Part shown: one piece after another, positions 42,307 through 54,095 of the stretch
Layout of the letters: each line of letters begins with the position of its first letter
Position numbering within the stretch: position 1 is the first letter of the stretch
DNA from: Beverwykella pulmonaria
Lineage: Eukaryota; Ascomycota; Dothideomycetes; Pleosporales; Melanommataceae
Length of the DNA stretch: 64,000 nt
Assembly (NCBI GenBank): GCA_001599595.1
Contig: BCHH01000008.1
Span: 1,764,046-1,828,045 of the forward strand
Reading direction: 5' to 3'
The notes under the pieces: generated by a model
The model's database searches: none
Seen by the model: the letters and a program-made list of their open reading frames with translations, nothing else
Told to the model about the DNA's origin: nothing
Program-made: the position numbers and the translations under genes

Positions 42307-43983
42307 ATGCCGTCAATAACCCACACCTTCCGAACTGCCTCACACTTCTCGCGCAGCACCACAAAAGTACGCCTCTATACCTCTCTCATTCCGCCTATTC
42401 TACTCACATCACACCCCCCAGACATACATCAACCTTGCACGCTCCTTCTCAACAACCCTCCGCCGCAATGAAATCAACAAAGTGCACTCGACCCCCGAAT
42501 CCGCCATCTCCGGCATGCAATCGAACTCGACCCTGCTCTGCGGCGGCTTCGGCCTTTCCGGCGTACCCGACACCCTCATCCAGCAAGTAAAAGCCACGCC
42601 CAGCATCACCGGCTTAACCGCCGTATCCAACAACGCAGGTGTCGTCGGCGGAGGCCTCGGTCTGCTCCTCGAAAGCAAGCAAGTCAAGAAAATGATTGCG
42701 TCGTACGTTGGCGAAAACAAAGTGCTGGAAAAGATGTATCTGACCGGCGAACTGGAGCTCGAACTCACTCCCCAAGGCACACTGGCAGAACGCTGTAGGG
42801 CTGGCGGTGCAGGAATCCCCGCCTTCTACACGCCCGCCGCGTTCGGCACCGTCGTCCAGACTGGCGAACTCGCACTCAGACACAACAGCGATGGCTCCGT
42901 AGCCCAGTACTCCACCCCGCGAGACGTCAAAGTCTTTGCAGGAAAGTCCTATGTCATGGAAGAAGCGATCCGGGGCGACTACGCATTCATCAAAGCGTAC
43001 AAAGCGGACCGACTGGGGAACGTACAATTCCGCTTCTCGGCGCAGAACTTCAACGGCGCCATGGCCCGGAACGCTACTACTACCATTGTAGAAGCAGAGC
43101 ACATTGTGGAAGTTGGGGAGATTGAGCCGAATGCTATACACGTCCCGGGGATATATGTTGATCGAGTCGTCCAAAGTACAGCCGAAAAGGGCATCGAGAA
43201 GATCGTAAACGCGAAGCCCGAGTCTGCGGACCAGCCCGCGTCAGCATCACTGGATAGCAAAAGAGAGCGTATCGTGCGTCGTGCCGCAAAGGAATTCAAG
43301 AACGGCATGTACGCCAACCTCGGCATTGGGATGCCGATGCTAGCCCCATCCTACGTCTCCTCCGACGTAGAAGTCCAACTGCAATCCGAAAACGGCATCC
43401 TCGGTCTGGGTCCGTACCCTCAACCCGGCCAAGAAGACGCAGACCTCATCAACGCAGGCAAAGAAACCGTCACCTTACTCCCAGGAGCATCGTGTTTCGG
43501 CTCTGAAGAATCCTTCGGCATGATCCGCGCCGGGAAAATAAATCTGACCATCCTCGGCGCGATGCAAGTCTCCGCACGGGGCGATCTGGCAAACTGGATG
43601 CTACCGGGCAAGGTCAAGGGGTTCGGAGGCGCAATGGACTTGGTGTCTAATCCGGCCAAGACCAAGGTCGTTGTTACGATGGAACATACGGATAAGAAAG
43701 GTCGGCCTAAGATCCTGAAGCAGTGCGAGTTCCCGTTGACGGGGCGGGCGTGTGTTAGTAGGATAATCACCGATCTTGTAAGTCGCCTCTCTTCTCTTCT
43801 TGGGACTCTTGAGTATGGGATCCGATGAATTTAGAGCTGACGCTTGTACAGTGTGTGTTCGACGTCGATTTCACAAATGGACTAACGTTGATCGAGCTCG
43901 CCGACGGCGTGACGGCAGAAGAGGTAGCATCGAAGACCGATGCCCCATTCAAGGTCGCCGACGACGTGAAGCCGATGTTGTAA
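42307..43983 (+). CDS. Succinyl-CoA:3-ketoacid CoA-transferase
   Basis: Mitochondrial enzyme that moves CoA from succinyl-CoA to acetoacetate (ketone-body use); alpha and beta CoA-transferase domains are fused. Exons 42307-42366, 42422-43777, 43852-43983; introns of 55 and 74 nt; 515 aa, the usual length. The N-terminus ([20 protein letters not shown] and more) is basic and serine-rich, as for a mitochondrial presequence. Alpha part: [45 protein letters not shown]. Beta part: [14 protein letters not shown] and the catalytic-glutamate motif [13 protein letters not shown] near residue 342, followed by [21 protein letters not shown]. The last exon codes for [19 protein letters not shown], the normal end. 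Highly confident. Confidence 0.96.
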
Positions 43984-44361
43984 GCCGTTCTAATGCTGTA
44001 ATGTTATGTTCTTGTACCTACTCTTTCCGATGTTAGTTGAATAACTTGGGTTTGGTCATGCTACGTGCTGGAACGTGGAGTAGAAAATAGAAATGTCTTC
44101 AAAAGTCACTCTTCACCCAAGACCTCTTATTCTACACTCCCACCCCTGTTCCATAATCTCCGTCCATCAATAAGAAACCAAGCCGATCGCTATTTCCTTG
44201 AACGCCGAGAAATGCCAGCCCGCACCCGCCCCAATACAGACCTGAAGAGGGGAAATGTATACTTGTACAGGGTACTGTTCTGCTCGCACCAACGCATCCA
44301 TCTCCAGTAATGCGAGAAAGTGGATATTGGGAAATCAAAATGACGTCACTGAGTGAGTCGC
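43984..44361. other. Convergent 3' flanks
   Basis: 378 bp between the CoA-transferase and lectin stops. No gene seen; holds both terminators. Confidence 0.5.
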
Positions 44362-45829
44362 TCATAGATACTTTTTAGGGGCACTATTCCGCCTCTTCTT
44401 GTAGGCCATGTAGGCTCCCACGACCATGATCTGCACCGCGACGGCGATGAAGAGGAAGGTCGTCAAGCTGTGTTTCTGAGCTCCGACAACTGATCTAGTT
44501 TAGCGAAGTGTCCTCTGAGATACTTGGGATCAGGATACATAGACTTACTCTGCGACATAACCTCCGGCATCGTCGAGCTCAGCCCAGCATGGCTGTCCTG
44601 GATAGCATTGTGCACCCTGTTCAGCATATCCTTGAAGTCTTTCGACTCCAAATCCCGCTGGATTTCCATGTTGATTCTTTCCACTTTCTCCACGTTGCGG
44701 ATCATGGCGCTAGTGCGGTCATCGATAGGAACCACGCGGTGCATCAGGTCATTGAAGCGGTTCGCATTCTCGGTGTCTAAGCGCTCGAGCATGTCGTAGA
44801 TGGCGTTGACGCGGTGGTTGATAATCTGGATGCGGTTGTGCAGATCGGCGAACTGGTCTTGCTGCGATTTGATGCTGCCCGCCAGGACGTCTTGGAGCAT
44901 TTGTTGAGTTTCTTCCTTGCTGCCTGGGGTATGCTTGGGCGGCTGCTGCTGATTCTGCTGCTGCATGTGCTGCTGCTGCTGCTGTTGCTGTTGTTGGCCA
45001 AGGTTCTCTTGGAAGTGTTGGCGATTTGGCTCTCCGCGGGTTTGAGTATTTGTCGTGGAAACGATGAATTTGTGGATTTCGAACGAATCGGGGTTTTCGG
45101 CGCTCGAGGCGGTGATACCAAAGTAGTAACCTTCGGGCAGCTTGACCTTGATTCTGTGTCAGTATTCTTGCTCTGAAATAGGGCTCCAGCAGTGCTGACC
45201 TTGTCTGTCGCAAAACATGGGTTTCCATCCACAGTGACCTCAAAGAGTCCATTTGCATGGTGCAGCTTTATCACGCTCAGCCTTCCCAAATTCCTGTAGG
45301 GGTAGCTGCACTGCCCAAAGGACAGTGTGTCTGGTTCGGGATGGGCTTTAATGTCAATGCTGCCATCATTCAAAAATCCTCGAATGGACCCGCCTCGCCC
45401 GTCGTACTGGTCTATCACCAAGACCAATCCATCGAATTTGTGCGCCGTATACAACGAGTTAGGCACTTGGTCCTTTTGCGACTCCTTTGTATACCATATC
45501 TGCAAGTTGCCGCCGCCCCGCTCCATTCCTGAGACGCGGAACGACAGCTCTGCCGTCCAGTCTCCCGCATGGCGTAGTGCGTCCTCGCTCCACAGCGAGC
45601 CGCGCTTGCTCCCGGGGTAGGGCGGTGTCAAGAATACGCGGTCGGAGAGGATCTCGGGAGTGTAGCCGTCGCCATTGGCAGCGAAATGCGGGATGCCGCG
45701 CAGGTTGGGAGATATAGGCTGCCCTTCTTTTTGGCCGAAACTCAGATTATCAATCACGTATTGTGCCTGGGCAGAAAGCGCCAGGGCAGACCAGGCGATA
45801 GTCCGCATGGTTTGGGAGGTTATGTGCAT
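44362..45829 (-). CDS. EMP47: L-type cargo lectin, ERGIC-53/Emp47-like
   Basis: Type I membrane lectin cycling between ER and Golgi as a glycoprotein cargo receptor. Exons 45829-45200, 45146-44549, 44489-44362; introns of 53 and 59 nt; 451 aa (444 if ATG 45808 is used). Signal peptide MRTIAWSALALSAQAQ. L-type lectin domain to about residue 235: LSFGQKEG, IPHFAANGDGY, RVFLTPPYPGSKRGSLWSE, FDGLVLVIDQYDGRGG, and KLPEGYYFGITASS after intron 1. Then a polyglutamine stretch, a coiled coil (QQMLQDVLAGSIKSQQDQF, AIYDMLERLDTE), one TM (LTTFLFIAVAVQIMVVGAY) and the cytosolic tail ending KKYL, a dilysine ER-retrieval signal. The last intron's acceptor (ATCAG at 44490) was chosen because it gives QIVGAQKHSLTTF in frame. 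Confidence 0.92.
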
Positions 45830-46530
45830 GGTTGTGGGATGCAAGGCTCGGAGGCGTTGCGGCCAAGTTAAGATAGAACTGTAAGCGTCCTGCTGGAATG
45901 AAGTCTGCACGGGGGGTCAGTAAATCCTAGAAGCGCAGTGAAGCAAATACCTACTTCACCTTCAATTTCAAGTTCAAGGTAGCTAGCTGTTCTGGCGTAG
46001 CTGAACAAAGTGGCCACGCGACAGTCCAGAGGAATGGCTGGAGTCCAAGGCAAGAAGCAAATTGGGTATCTGCGCAGCGATGGAGAAGAAAAAAAGCGCC
46101 TGACGCCAGCGGGCTTGGTTATAAATTATGTTGCGGTGATGTTGATCTTTTGGACAGCTGTTCGTAGAGAACACTCTACAGCATTGATTGGCCTGATCCG
46201 TGCGCCGGGAATGATACAACACCCATCAACCGCCGTTTTGGTATGTCGCGGTGGAAACGATTGGATAACATGAAACGTGGGAAAGGAGGAGCGAGATGTC
46301 TTAGAATTCCATAATATAGCTAGTCAGGGTATTTCCCATTTGACTATGTCTGAGCAAAGGGAGAAAACGGCGATGCTGCCAACTCTCTTAGCGTCCCGCC
46401 CTTGCATCGGCGCTCAGGAAGCTTTTGCGCCGACGTGCTTTTTGTCGGCGACACCATCCAGCACCATCACCCAGTTCGCAGTCAACTCACCTCCACGACT
46501 CCCGCCCGCCTCTTCAGACTCTCTCTCACA
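45830..46530. promoter_or_regulatory. Divergent promoter region, lectin and PHB2
   Basis: About 700 bp between two divergent start codons. No gene. CT-rich near 46490-46530, before the prohibitin ATG. Confidence 0.4.
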
Positions 46531-47589
46531 ATGTCTGCCCCGGACCCCCAAGAAGCCTGGCGACGGCTGCAGACCGAGCTCACGAGACGGACCGCGCGAT
46601 TCGGAGGAGGCGGAGGTCGCCCGCCAAAGGGCTTTGGTGGCGGCATTGCAGGCCTGGTTATCATTGGAGGTGGCATTCTCGTAGCAAACAATGCGCTTTT
46701 CAACGGTTCGTGGCACACATCTCACGCAATGGGGGGCTCTAGGCTTCTCCCAGGACCGGGCAGGCAGCTAACACCCCCGCAGTGGACGGTGGCCACCGCG
46801 CCATCAAGTACACCAGAATAGGCGGCGTTCAGAAGGAGATCTACGCCGAAGGAACACATTTCAAGATTCCGTGGTTCGAGACGCCCATCACCTACGACGT
46901 GCGTGCGAAACCGAGAAACGTTGCCTCCCTCACCGGCACCAAGGACTTGCAGATGGTCAACATCACCTGCCGTGTGCTGTCGAGACCCCGAGTCGACGCC
47001 CTCCCACAGATATACCGCACCCTAGGAACAGACTACGACGAGCGAGTGCTGCCCTCCATTGTCAACGAGGTGCTCAAGAGCGTAGTCGCACAGTTCAATG
47101 CTTCGCAGCTCATCACACAGCGTGAGAACGTGAGCAGGCTGGTACGGGACAACTTGGTCAGGAGGGCAGCGCGGTTCAACATCATGCTCGATGATGTATC
47201 GCTGACGGTACGGAAGACGTATTCCTCCCAAAACGTCTCTCTACTAACATTGGCAGCACCTCGCCTTTTCCCCTGAATTCACCGCTGCCGTCGAAGCAAA
47301 GCAAGTCGCCCAGCAAGAAGCACAGCGCGCTGCCTTCGTCGTCGACAAAGCACGCCAGGAGAAGCAAGCCACCGTCGTCCGCGCACAGGGTGAGGCACGA
47401 TCCGCCGAGCTCATCGGTGACGCCATCAAGAAGTCGAGATCCTATGTCGATTTGAGGGAGTTTGAGAACGCGAAGAACATTGCCCAGATCTTGATGCAGA
47501 GTCAGAACAAGGTCTATTTGGATTCCAACATTCTGGGCCTCAACATTACGCAGACAGCGCTCGACAAAGCGAACAGGGCAAGCAAGTAA
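46531..47589 (+). CDS. PHB2: Prohibitin-2
   Basis: Subunit of the ring-shaped prohibitin complex in the mitochondrial inner membrane, which scaffolds proteases and supports cristae. Exons 46531-46705, 46783-47207, 47257-47589; introns of 77 and 49 nt; 310 aa, the normal length. N-terminal basic segment, then a glycine-rich anchor ([21 protein letters not shown]), then the PHB/SPFH domain: [59 protein letters not shown], and the coiled coil [20 protein letters not shown]. Ends with [15 protein letters not shown]. The glycine run in [11 protein letters not shown] distinguishes PHB2 from PHB1. Confidence 0.96.
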
Positions 47590-48085
47590 TCAAGAGAACA
47601 AGGACATGCGGAGGATCAAGAGGCAGTCTCGTCAAAAAGACACTGTAAAACGAGCCGTGTATAATTACAAAGGGTAAAAGCGGGGCGCAGCGTGGTGTGT
47701 AGCTTTCCACTCATGACATAAAATAAGTATTCCATTATCCTGTTCCGCCTTTGCGTCAGCTCACTTATGCTTCGTGCGTGCTTTCTCGATTGCTGCGTTC
47801 TTCTCCAGACACTCCCATTCTTTCTTTACCAGACCCACTCGGGTGGGATGGAGCTCCATCAGTCAGCATCCGAGCGGGAGGATGCCCCGCTCTGTGCGAG
47901 GACGGAACAACATCATCATATAATTTCTGACAACCCACAACTTTCTGACAATCCACGCGAACCGAGGCAATGTCAGCTGCGCGCCTGAAATACTTTGTTT
48001 AAGAACCTCCTCTGTATCCTCCTCCCTCCTCCCTCCTTACACATTAAAAAATAATCAAATACACCACCCACTCAATCAATCCAAC
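47590..48085. other. Intergenic
   Basis: About 500 bp. CT-rich (TCCTCCCTCC repeats at about 48010-48040) just before the oxidoreductase ATG, a common fungal promoter feature; no gene. Confidence 0.5.
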
Positions 48086-49233
48086 ATGACGCAAACAATG
48101 CGGGCAGTAGGTTCGTCAATTGCACTTCATATCCACGCCTTCCGCATCCTACTAACACTTTCCAGACATCAAAGGTGGTGCCGGCCCCATCTCAGCCCTG
48201 CACATTGCTGAAATCCCAAAACCCACGGCCACTGGCGCCCAGGCCATTGTCAAGATCAAAGCATTTGGCCTCAACCGAATGGACCTCCTCCAACGCACGG
48301 GACACTACCCCGTTCCCCCTAGCGCTCCCAAGACTCTCGGGGTGGAGTTCTCGGGAGTCATAGAGAGTGTTGGCGATAAGCCAGAGCGAGGCTTCAAGGT
48401 TGGGGACGAGGTGTTTGGACTGGCGTACGGGGGCGCGTATGCAGAGTATATTGCAGTGAGCACGCACATGCTTGTGCATAAGCCGACGGAATTGAGCTGG
48501 GAGGAGTGTGCAGGGATTCCTGAGGTACAACTTTCTGTACCCTTCCTCTACGAATTCCCAAAGTAGGGACTCAGCAACAAGGGAGTGCTAACAGTGAGGC
48601 ATTCAGACGTGGATAACCGCCACCCAAGCCATATACAACATCGCGCAATTCACCCCTGGGAAATCTATTCTCTGGCACGCAGGCGCATCCTCCGTCTCCA
48701 TTGCAGGCATCCAACTCAGCATTGCCGACTCCGCGTCTGCTGTTTTCGCCACTGCGCGTCAAGACGAGAAATGCAGGTTCGCCGTCGACACCCTCGGCGC
48801 GACCGCCGCCTTCAACACCACGACACAAGACTGGGTCTCCGAAGTCAAGAAAGCCACAAATGGTAAGGGTGTAGACATCATTGTGGACTTCCTCGGCGCA
48901 TCGTACTTCCAGCAGAACCTCGACGCCATAGCCAGAGACGGAATCGTCGTATGTTTGGGGTATATGGGCGGCACGAAGTTACCGGAGGGCGTGGATATCA
49001 GCGCCTTTATCATGAAGAGGTGTAGTTTTGTAGGGAGCAGTCTGAGGAGTAGAGATGAGGCGTACCAAGGGAAGTTGAGGGATGAGTTGGTGGAACATGC
49101 GTTGCCGAGGTTTAAGGATAAACGGTTTAAGATCTTGATTGACAAGGTGTTACCGTGGGAGGAGGTGCAAGAGGCGCACAGGTTGCTGGAGGAGAATAAG
49201 ACGAAAGGAAAAGTCATTTGTACGATTGACTAG
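48086..49233 (+). CDS. NAD(P)H:quinone oxidoreductase, MDR family
   Basis: Zeta-crystallin/PIG3-type medium-chain reductase that reduces quinones with NADPH. Exons 48086-48110 (25 nt), 48166-48524, 48607-49233; introns of 55 and 82 nt; 336 aa. Blocks: MRAVDIKGGAGPISALHIAE, FGLNRMDLLQRTGHYPVPP (the R-x-D-x-x-x-R-x-G-x-Y of the family), LGVEFSGVIESVG, GGAYAEYIAV, then the nucleotide-binding half starting HAGASSVSIAGIQLS, GKGVDIIVDFLGASYF, and the C-terminal PWEEVQEAHRLLEENKTKGK. No zinc ligands. The first coding exon is only 25 nt, as is common in this family in fungi. Confidence 0.93.
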
Positions 49234-50961
49234 GGCGTGCGGCAACCGTAGTTCTGAGGTGAGATCGGCCAGTAGGAAGAGATTTTCTATCCCCTCAAGC
49301 TTCTGAGCTTGAGTTCTCCTCCCACAAGCAAATATAAAACAAGTAAATATAAAGTTACTACTAAAATACAAACGTGAACAACATATGGTACTTTGCACTG
49401 CACCCCATGTGTCTGAAACCACCCAATTGACGACACCATGCTTCGGGTTTTTTCGCTGAGGGAAACACGAATCAAAAGTATCCAAAAGACGCTTTATCAT
49501 CGTGCGTCTAGCTTGGAGAAAATCAACGTGTCGAAATTCCACCAACACTGTTTCATGGAGATGGTTGTACTTGGATAGGCGAAAGGAATGTAAACAAATG
49601 CGTCTCTAAAACCCCTCGCTGTCGCTGACTATGTTTCACAGCCTTACTTTGGGAGGGAAATAACTGAAAGTAGTCCGTCGTACCTACATAGGTCTGTTAT
49701 GTGATGCGTTCCAAGTTTACTCCCTCGCTGGTCTATGTGGATTCATCTAATAAGGCTGGAAGAAGACATTGACTAAAAAGTCACCGAACAACAGTACATG
49801 AACTTGCAGTTAGCGAAGTACCTCGAGAATTACATCAACAACAATAACGAATGTTTGACTATCTAAAAGTTCCAAGGTTTAGCGGCATAGTTAGGCGTGT
49901 GTAAATTCGATCAGCAAGACGCGCGATGCTTCGAAAATTAGTCTGGTTGGCTTGTATGTCTTTTCTGCTGGAGGTTATAAATAAAGAAGGACATTTTGTA
50001 AGGATAGGGTAGGTGCGTGTGTGATTGTATTATGTGTATCGTGTAGTGTGTGTCGTGTCTTCGATGAGGTCCGATAAGCAGAGCCAATTTATAGTATAGC
50101 AGATGAGTTAGCGCTGCAGTAGCATAGCCCTTGCATATTTCCATTCTCGATAGTGAGTATGACAGTTTCAATAAAGTGACACATAAACATCTAGAGAGAT
50201 CAACCCATATTTCGAAGATAGGTCCACAATTTCTCCATGTCAAGTCCTTGCTCGCATGTGGGCAGAAAGGAAAGGATGAAACCATTGTTGACGGAAAGAT
50301 GGACTCTAGTCACGAAGATGGAAATTACGCATCCATAACAATGATGAGAAGCAGTAACCTGCGATGTAGTGATGAAAAGCTTCACCGAACGCGGTTGTGA
50401 ATATCTTTTGGGAACTCCTTAAACCTTTGCTCATCCACCCATTTATCACTTCAACGACTTTTACGCAGAGTCCATAAAGCTTGATATTGGCAACCAGTAG
50501 AGCCCATTCCAATTTTGTAAAAGAGGTGCTATATCAATTGCGCTTTATAGGTCAGTATCATCCCCACATTCATGGGGCAGGTGGCAAGGTTATGTCTTGT
50601 TTCTTATTGGTTAATGATCACAATGCTCGACCAATTTAGCAATTTAGGCACAGATTTAATCAATCATAAATGCAAACGAAGATGCTTACCGTTCGTAAAC
50701 AAGCTTTTGGGAAATGCTTGTTAAATAGATAAATATAATTGTAATAAAGTATGGTGGCACAGATCACTTCCTAGATCCGTATTGGCTAGAGCACCATCAT
50801 CCAAAGTACATCAACTACCGGCAGTTTTGCCACCCACATTACACTTCAACTGGCTACCGAACCCACCAACTGTGTTGGTATATCTCTTAGTGTGGAAGCA
50901 GCTTCTTGTCTTCTTTGCTCTTCTGCTGCATCTTTATATCACCATAAGCGAGGTCTTCAAA
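49234..50961. other. Intergenic, no gene recognised
   Basis: About 1.7 kb, AT-rich, with only short frames in either strand. The sequence 50860-50961 before the DUF1996 ATG is pyrimidine-rich and probably its leader. Confidence 0.5.
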
Positions 50962-52456
50962 ATGTTGTTCAACTCCATCACAGCTCTTGCGCTTCTTGCG
51001 GACGGTATCCAAGCCGCTTCCGTATTACGATTTGGATGCTCACAGATCACTGTCGAACGGCTTGATCCGTGAGTTAAATTTAAAAAGTGTTTAGCAAAGT
51101 GAATGCTAACGTGCATCACACCAGCCTTGTCAACCCTGGAGTAAATCCTTCTCCGCATGTTCACCAGGTACACATCGGAACACTGCCATAAATGAAATTC
51201 ATAATGCGCTAATACTTGTCCAGGTTGTCGGCGGAGTACGTATTGTCTCAAATTCAATTTGCGCCTTCACTGACAAAATACAAATAGAATGCCTTCACAG
51301 CATCTATCCCCTCAACCGACGTCTCTGCAATCGCGAACTGCACGACATGTAGCTTCAGCGAGGATCTAAGCAACTACTGGACTGCAAACATGTACTTCAA
51401 AGCCCGCAACGGAACCTACAAGCGTATTCCTCAGATCGCCAACCGAGGAAACACTGGTGAAGTGGGTGGGATGACGGTATATTATACTTCGCCGTATGAT
51501 GGCGCGAAAGTGACTGCATTCAAGCCGGTATGCATTTTTAAATCCCTAGAATTTCACCAAACTAGTGTTATGCTCATACAGTGATCGGATAGGGATTCCG
51601 CATGCTCGCCGGAGACCCGTCCCTGAGGGTAAAAGGGGGCATAACTAAATGGAACGGGATCTGCTTCCGATGCTACACTGCGAAGAATTTTGGAGGAGAT
51701 AATGGAGCGCCGTGTTCAGATAGCAAGGTTGATTCCATCGACTTACCGAAGAATGCTTGCCCGGGTGGTATCAGGACCACTATCAGATTCCCTACGTAGG
51801 TTTCACCCCCTGTTCCTGCATTATAGATTCACTAACACTTTTTTTTGCTTCTAAGCTGCTGGGATGGCAAAACTCTCGACAGCCCCGATCACACATCACA
51901 CGTTAGTTATCCGTCAACGGGTACTTTCGAAAACAGTGGCGCGTGCCCTTCAACTCATCCAGTCAAGCTTCCGCAGTTGATGTTCGAGGTCATCTGGGAT
52001 ACAACAGCCTTCAACAACAAGGCAGACTGGCCCGCAGATGGCTCACAGCCGTTCGTTTTCAGCCAGGGTGATGCGTAAGTCCCCTGAACAACTCTATGGT
52101 TCCACCGCTGACCATGATAAATTCTCAGTACTGGATATGGCCAGCACGGTGTAAGTGCTCCAATTCTTTTACTCACGGGTTTAATTTAACGTAGAATAGG
52201 ATTACGTATTTGGCTGGAAGGGTGATGTTCTGCAGAAGGCTATGGAGGCAAGCTGTTTCGGCGCCACTTGCACACCACTCAAAACCCAAGCGTTCTCTGA
52301 GGCAAACAAGTGCGCTATCCAGAACTCAGTTAATGAACCTGTGGATGGATGTAAGTTCCTATTATAGGATCCACGATTAAGGTCGAAGCTGACAGGTTTT
52401 GCTTGTTAGGGCTCACCACGCTCCCTGGAATGACCAGCCCACTTGGGAGGAAATAG
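50962..52456 (+). CDS. Secreted DUF1996 protein, nine exons
   Basis: Extracellular protein of the fungal DUF1996 family; some members have a C-terminal WSC domain, not present here. Exons by hand: 50962-51068, 51125-51167, 51224-51235, 51288-51527, 51593-51795, 51856-52074, 52129-52150, 52200-52350, 52410-52456; eight introns of 49-65 nt; 347 aa, all phases consistent. Signal peptide MLFNSITALALLADGIQAA. Mature domain: VLRFGCSQITVERLDPLVNP, SPHVHQVVGGNAF, CTTCSFSEDLSNYWTANMYF, MTVYYTSPYDG, GFRMLAGDPS, ICFRCY, CPGGIRTTIRFPTCWDGK, HVSYPS, PQLMFEVIWDT, then GDYVFGWKGDVLQKAM and the end VDGWLTTLPG. Cysteines are in the family positions. Exon 3 is 12 nt and exon 7 is 22 nt. Biochemical role unknown. 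Confidence 0.88.
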
Positions 52457-54095
52457 AAGGCGTAATTTCGAGGGATATTCTTTGCAGTCGTGCTATACAA
52501 TTGGTCCTTTTTTTTTTAATAAACTGAGTAAGACTAGTAGTATACGCGAACCAGAATCTAGTGTATGGGCAACAAGGTCAACCCGAATCAAATGAGATGA
52601 TTCTTAATCTGAACTGGTGATGAGTATCACTCCATCAATTATACTTACCCACACATTCTTTTTGTAGCAGAACACCGATGATATCGTCCGTCTGTCATGA
52701 TTTGTGAGCACATGAGCACAGAGCAACCGTATAAGAATGCCTCCTCAGACCTTCACTCGGCTTCACGTCTTCGCTCCTTCAACCATAGCTCTAACAAAAC
52801 GACAGCAGTCACGAATTTGTTGTGAACCACGTCGGTAATACGTCCACAATTTTGAAAAACCGACGGTCATCTTCGCACGCGCTAGAAAAGCTTATCAAAA
52901 GCTTCAGTAAACCGTTATGAGGAAGCTGGAACTATAATAATTTAAGCCCATCCTTTCGAAAAACATCCGGTCCAATTTCGAATGGTTCTGCTCCCGCTGC
53001 GTTGCTTTCAATCGAAATATGACGACGAAAAACCAAGCATTCGAAACTCATGTCAAGATAGCTGATAGTGTGGAGAGCACTAGCAGCTCCGGCCTCACAC
53101 TCTCGCGCCCGAACCCCCCCTCAAAATTTTTTTTAAGGAATTTCAGGGATGTGAGTGTGCACGTAGTGAGATTTTCACAACACTTTCAAACCTTTAACTG
53201 CGATGTCGACGAATATTAACTCTATAACTTCATCTTTAAGCTTCTGTTAGATACAATCAATAGCAAATATATTAGGAGCTAAGCACTGGAATTGAATGAC
53301 AGTTATGCAACCCTTTGGAACTTCAACGGTTCCGAGTCATGTCCAAAGGCGACTCTTCTACCCAAGAAAGCTCAAAGCTCATCGTTTCTATAATCTAAAA
53401 CATTGATTCGCTATGAATAGGGGAGAAGTCGCCTAATATTTTCAATTACCTTCTATCTAAAAGACACATTCCTATTCGTACATGGCCATTGTCTTGGACT
53501 CATTATTTTTGCAGAACTTTAAAGACGTCCAACCGCCCACCGTACCAGGAGTACGTGGAGGAAAAGAGCCACTCTATGGATGTCTCTACTCCAGGGATGC
53601 ACTTGAACAAGTAAATAGTTCTGTGTCTCACAAATTCGACTGATGTCCGCTACTGCATCTCTTTGCCTCCAAAGTCGCAGCAGCAGCTTCCAATGTCTGG
53701 GAAGAGGACATCCTCCAAAGCTTTGAACACTGTACTATCCAAAATCCTCCCGTTTGTCTTTCATGCGTCGACACCTTCGTACTATCCAATCAAAACGCAG
53801 AGAACAACAATTCATGCTTGGGGACCTGATGTCTGAGAAGTAGGGTGCTCTAACACTCTAGATATTCTACTATCTCTTGTACACATGTTCCTTGGTCCAT
53901 GTTTGCGTCTCAGGCGATCGTAAAATGATGATGAGCATCGAGAGCAGATGCTACTCAACGGGGTTCATAAAGTGTGATATCATCCCAATCATTTTCATAA
54001 TAGACATGGCATATTGCTCAGTCGTAACCCGTAATTCCAAAGATCCATTCTTATTCCCATTCTCCCATTCCTAATTCCAATTCTCAGCCCACTCC
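52457..54095. other. Intergenic, no gene recognised
   Basis: About 1.6 kb. AT-rich, with homopolymer runs at about 52509-52517 and 53116-53134. No frame with a family signal. Confidence 0.5.

Noticed and set aside
44476..44489. Lectin exon 3 starting at 44475 (CTCAG acceptor)
   Set aside because: Gives the wrong phase and destroys the TM helix; the ATCAG acceptor at 44490 keeps frame and yields QIVGAQKHSL.
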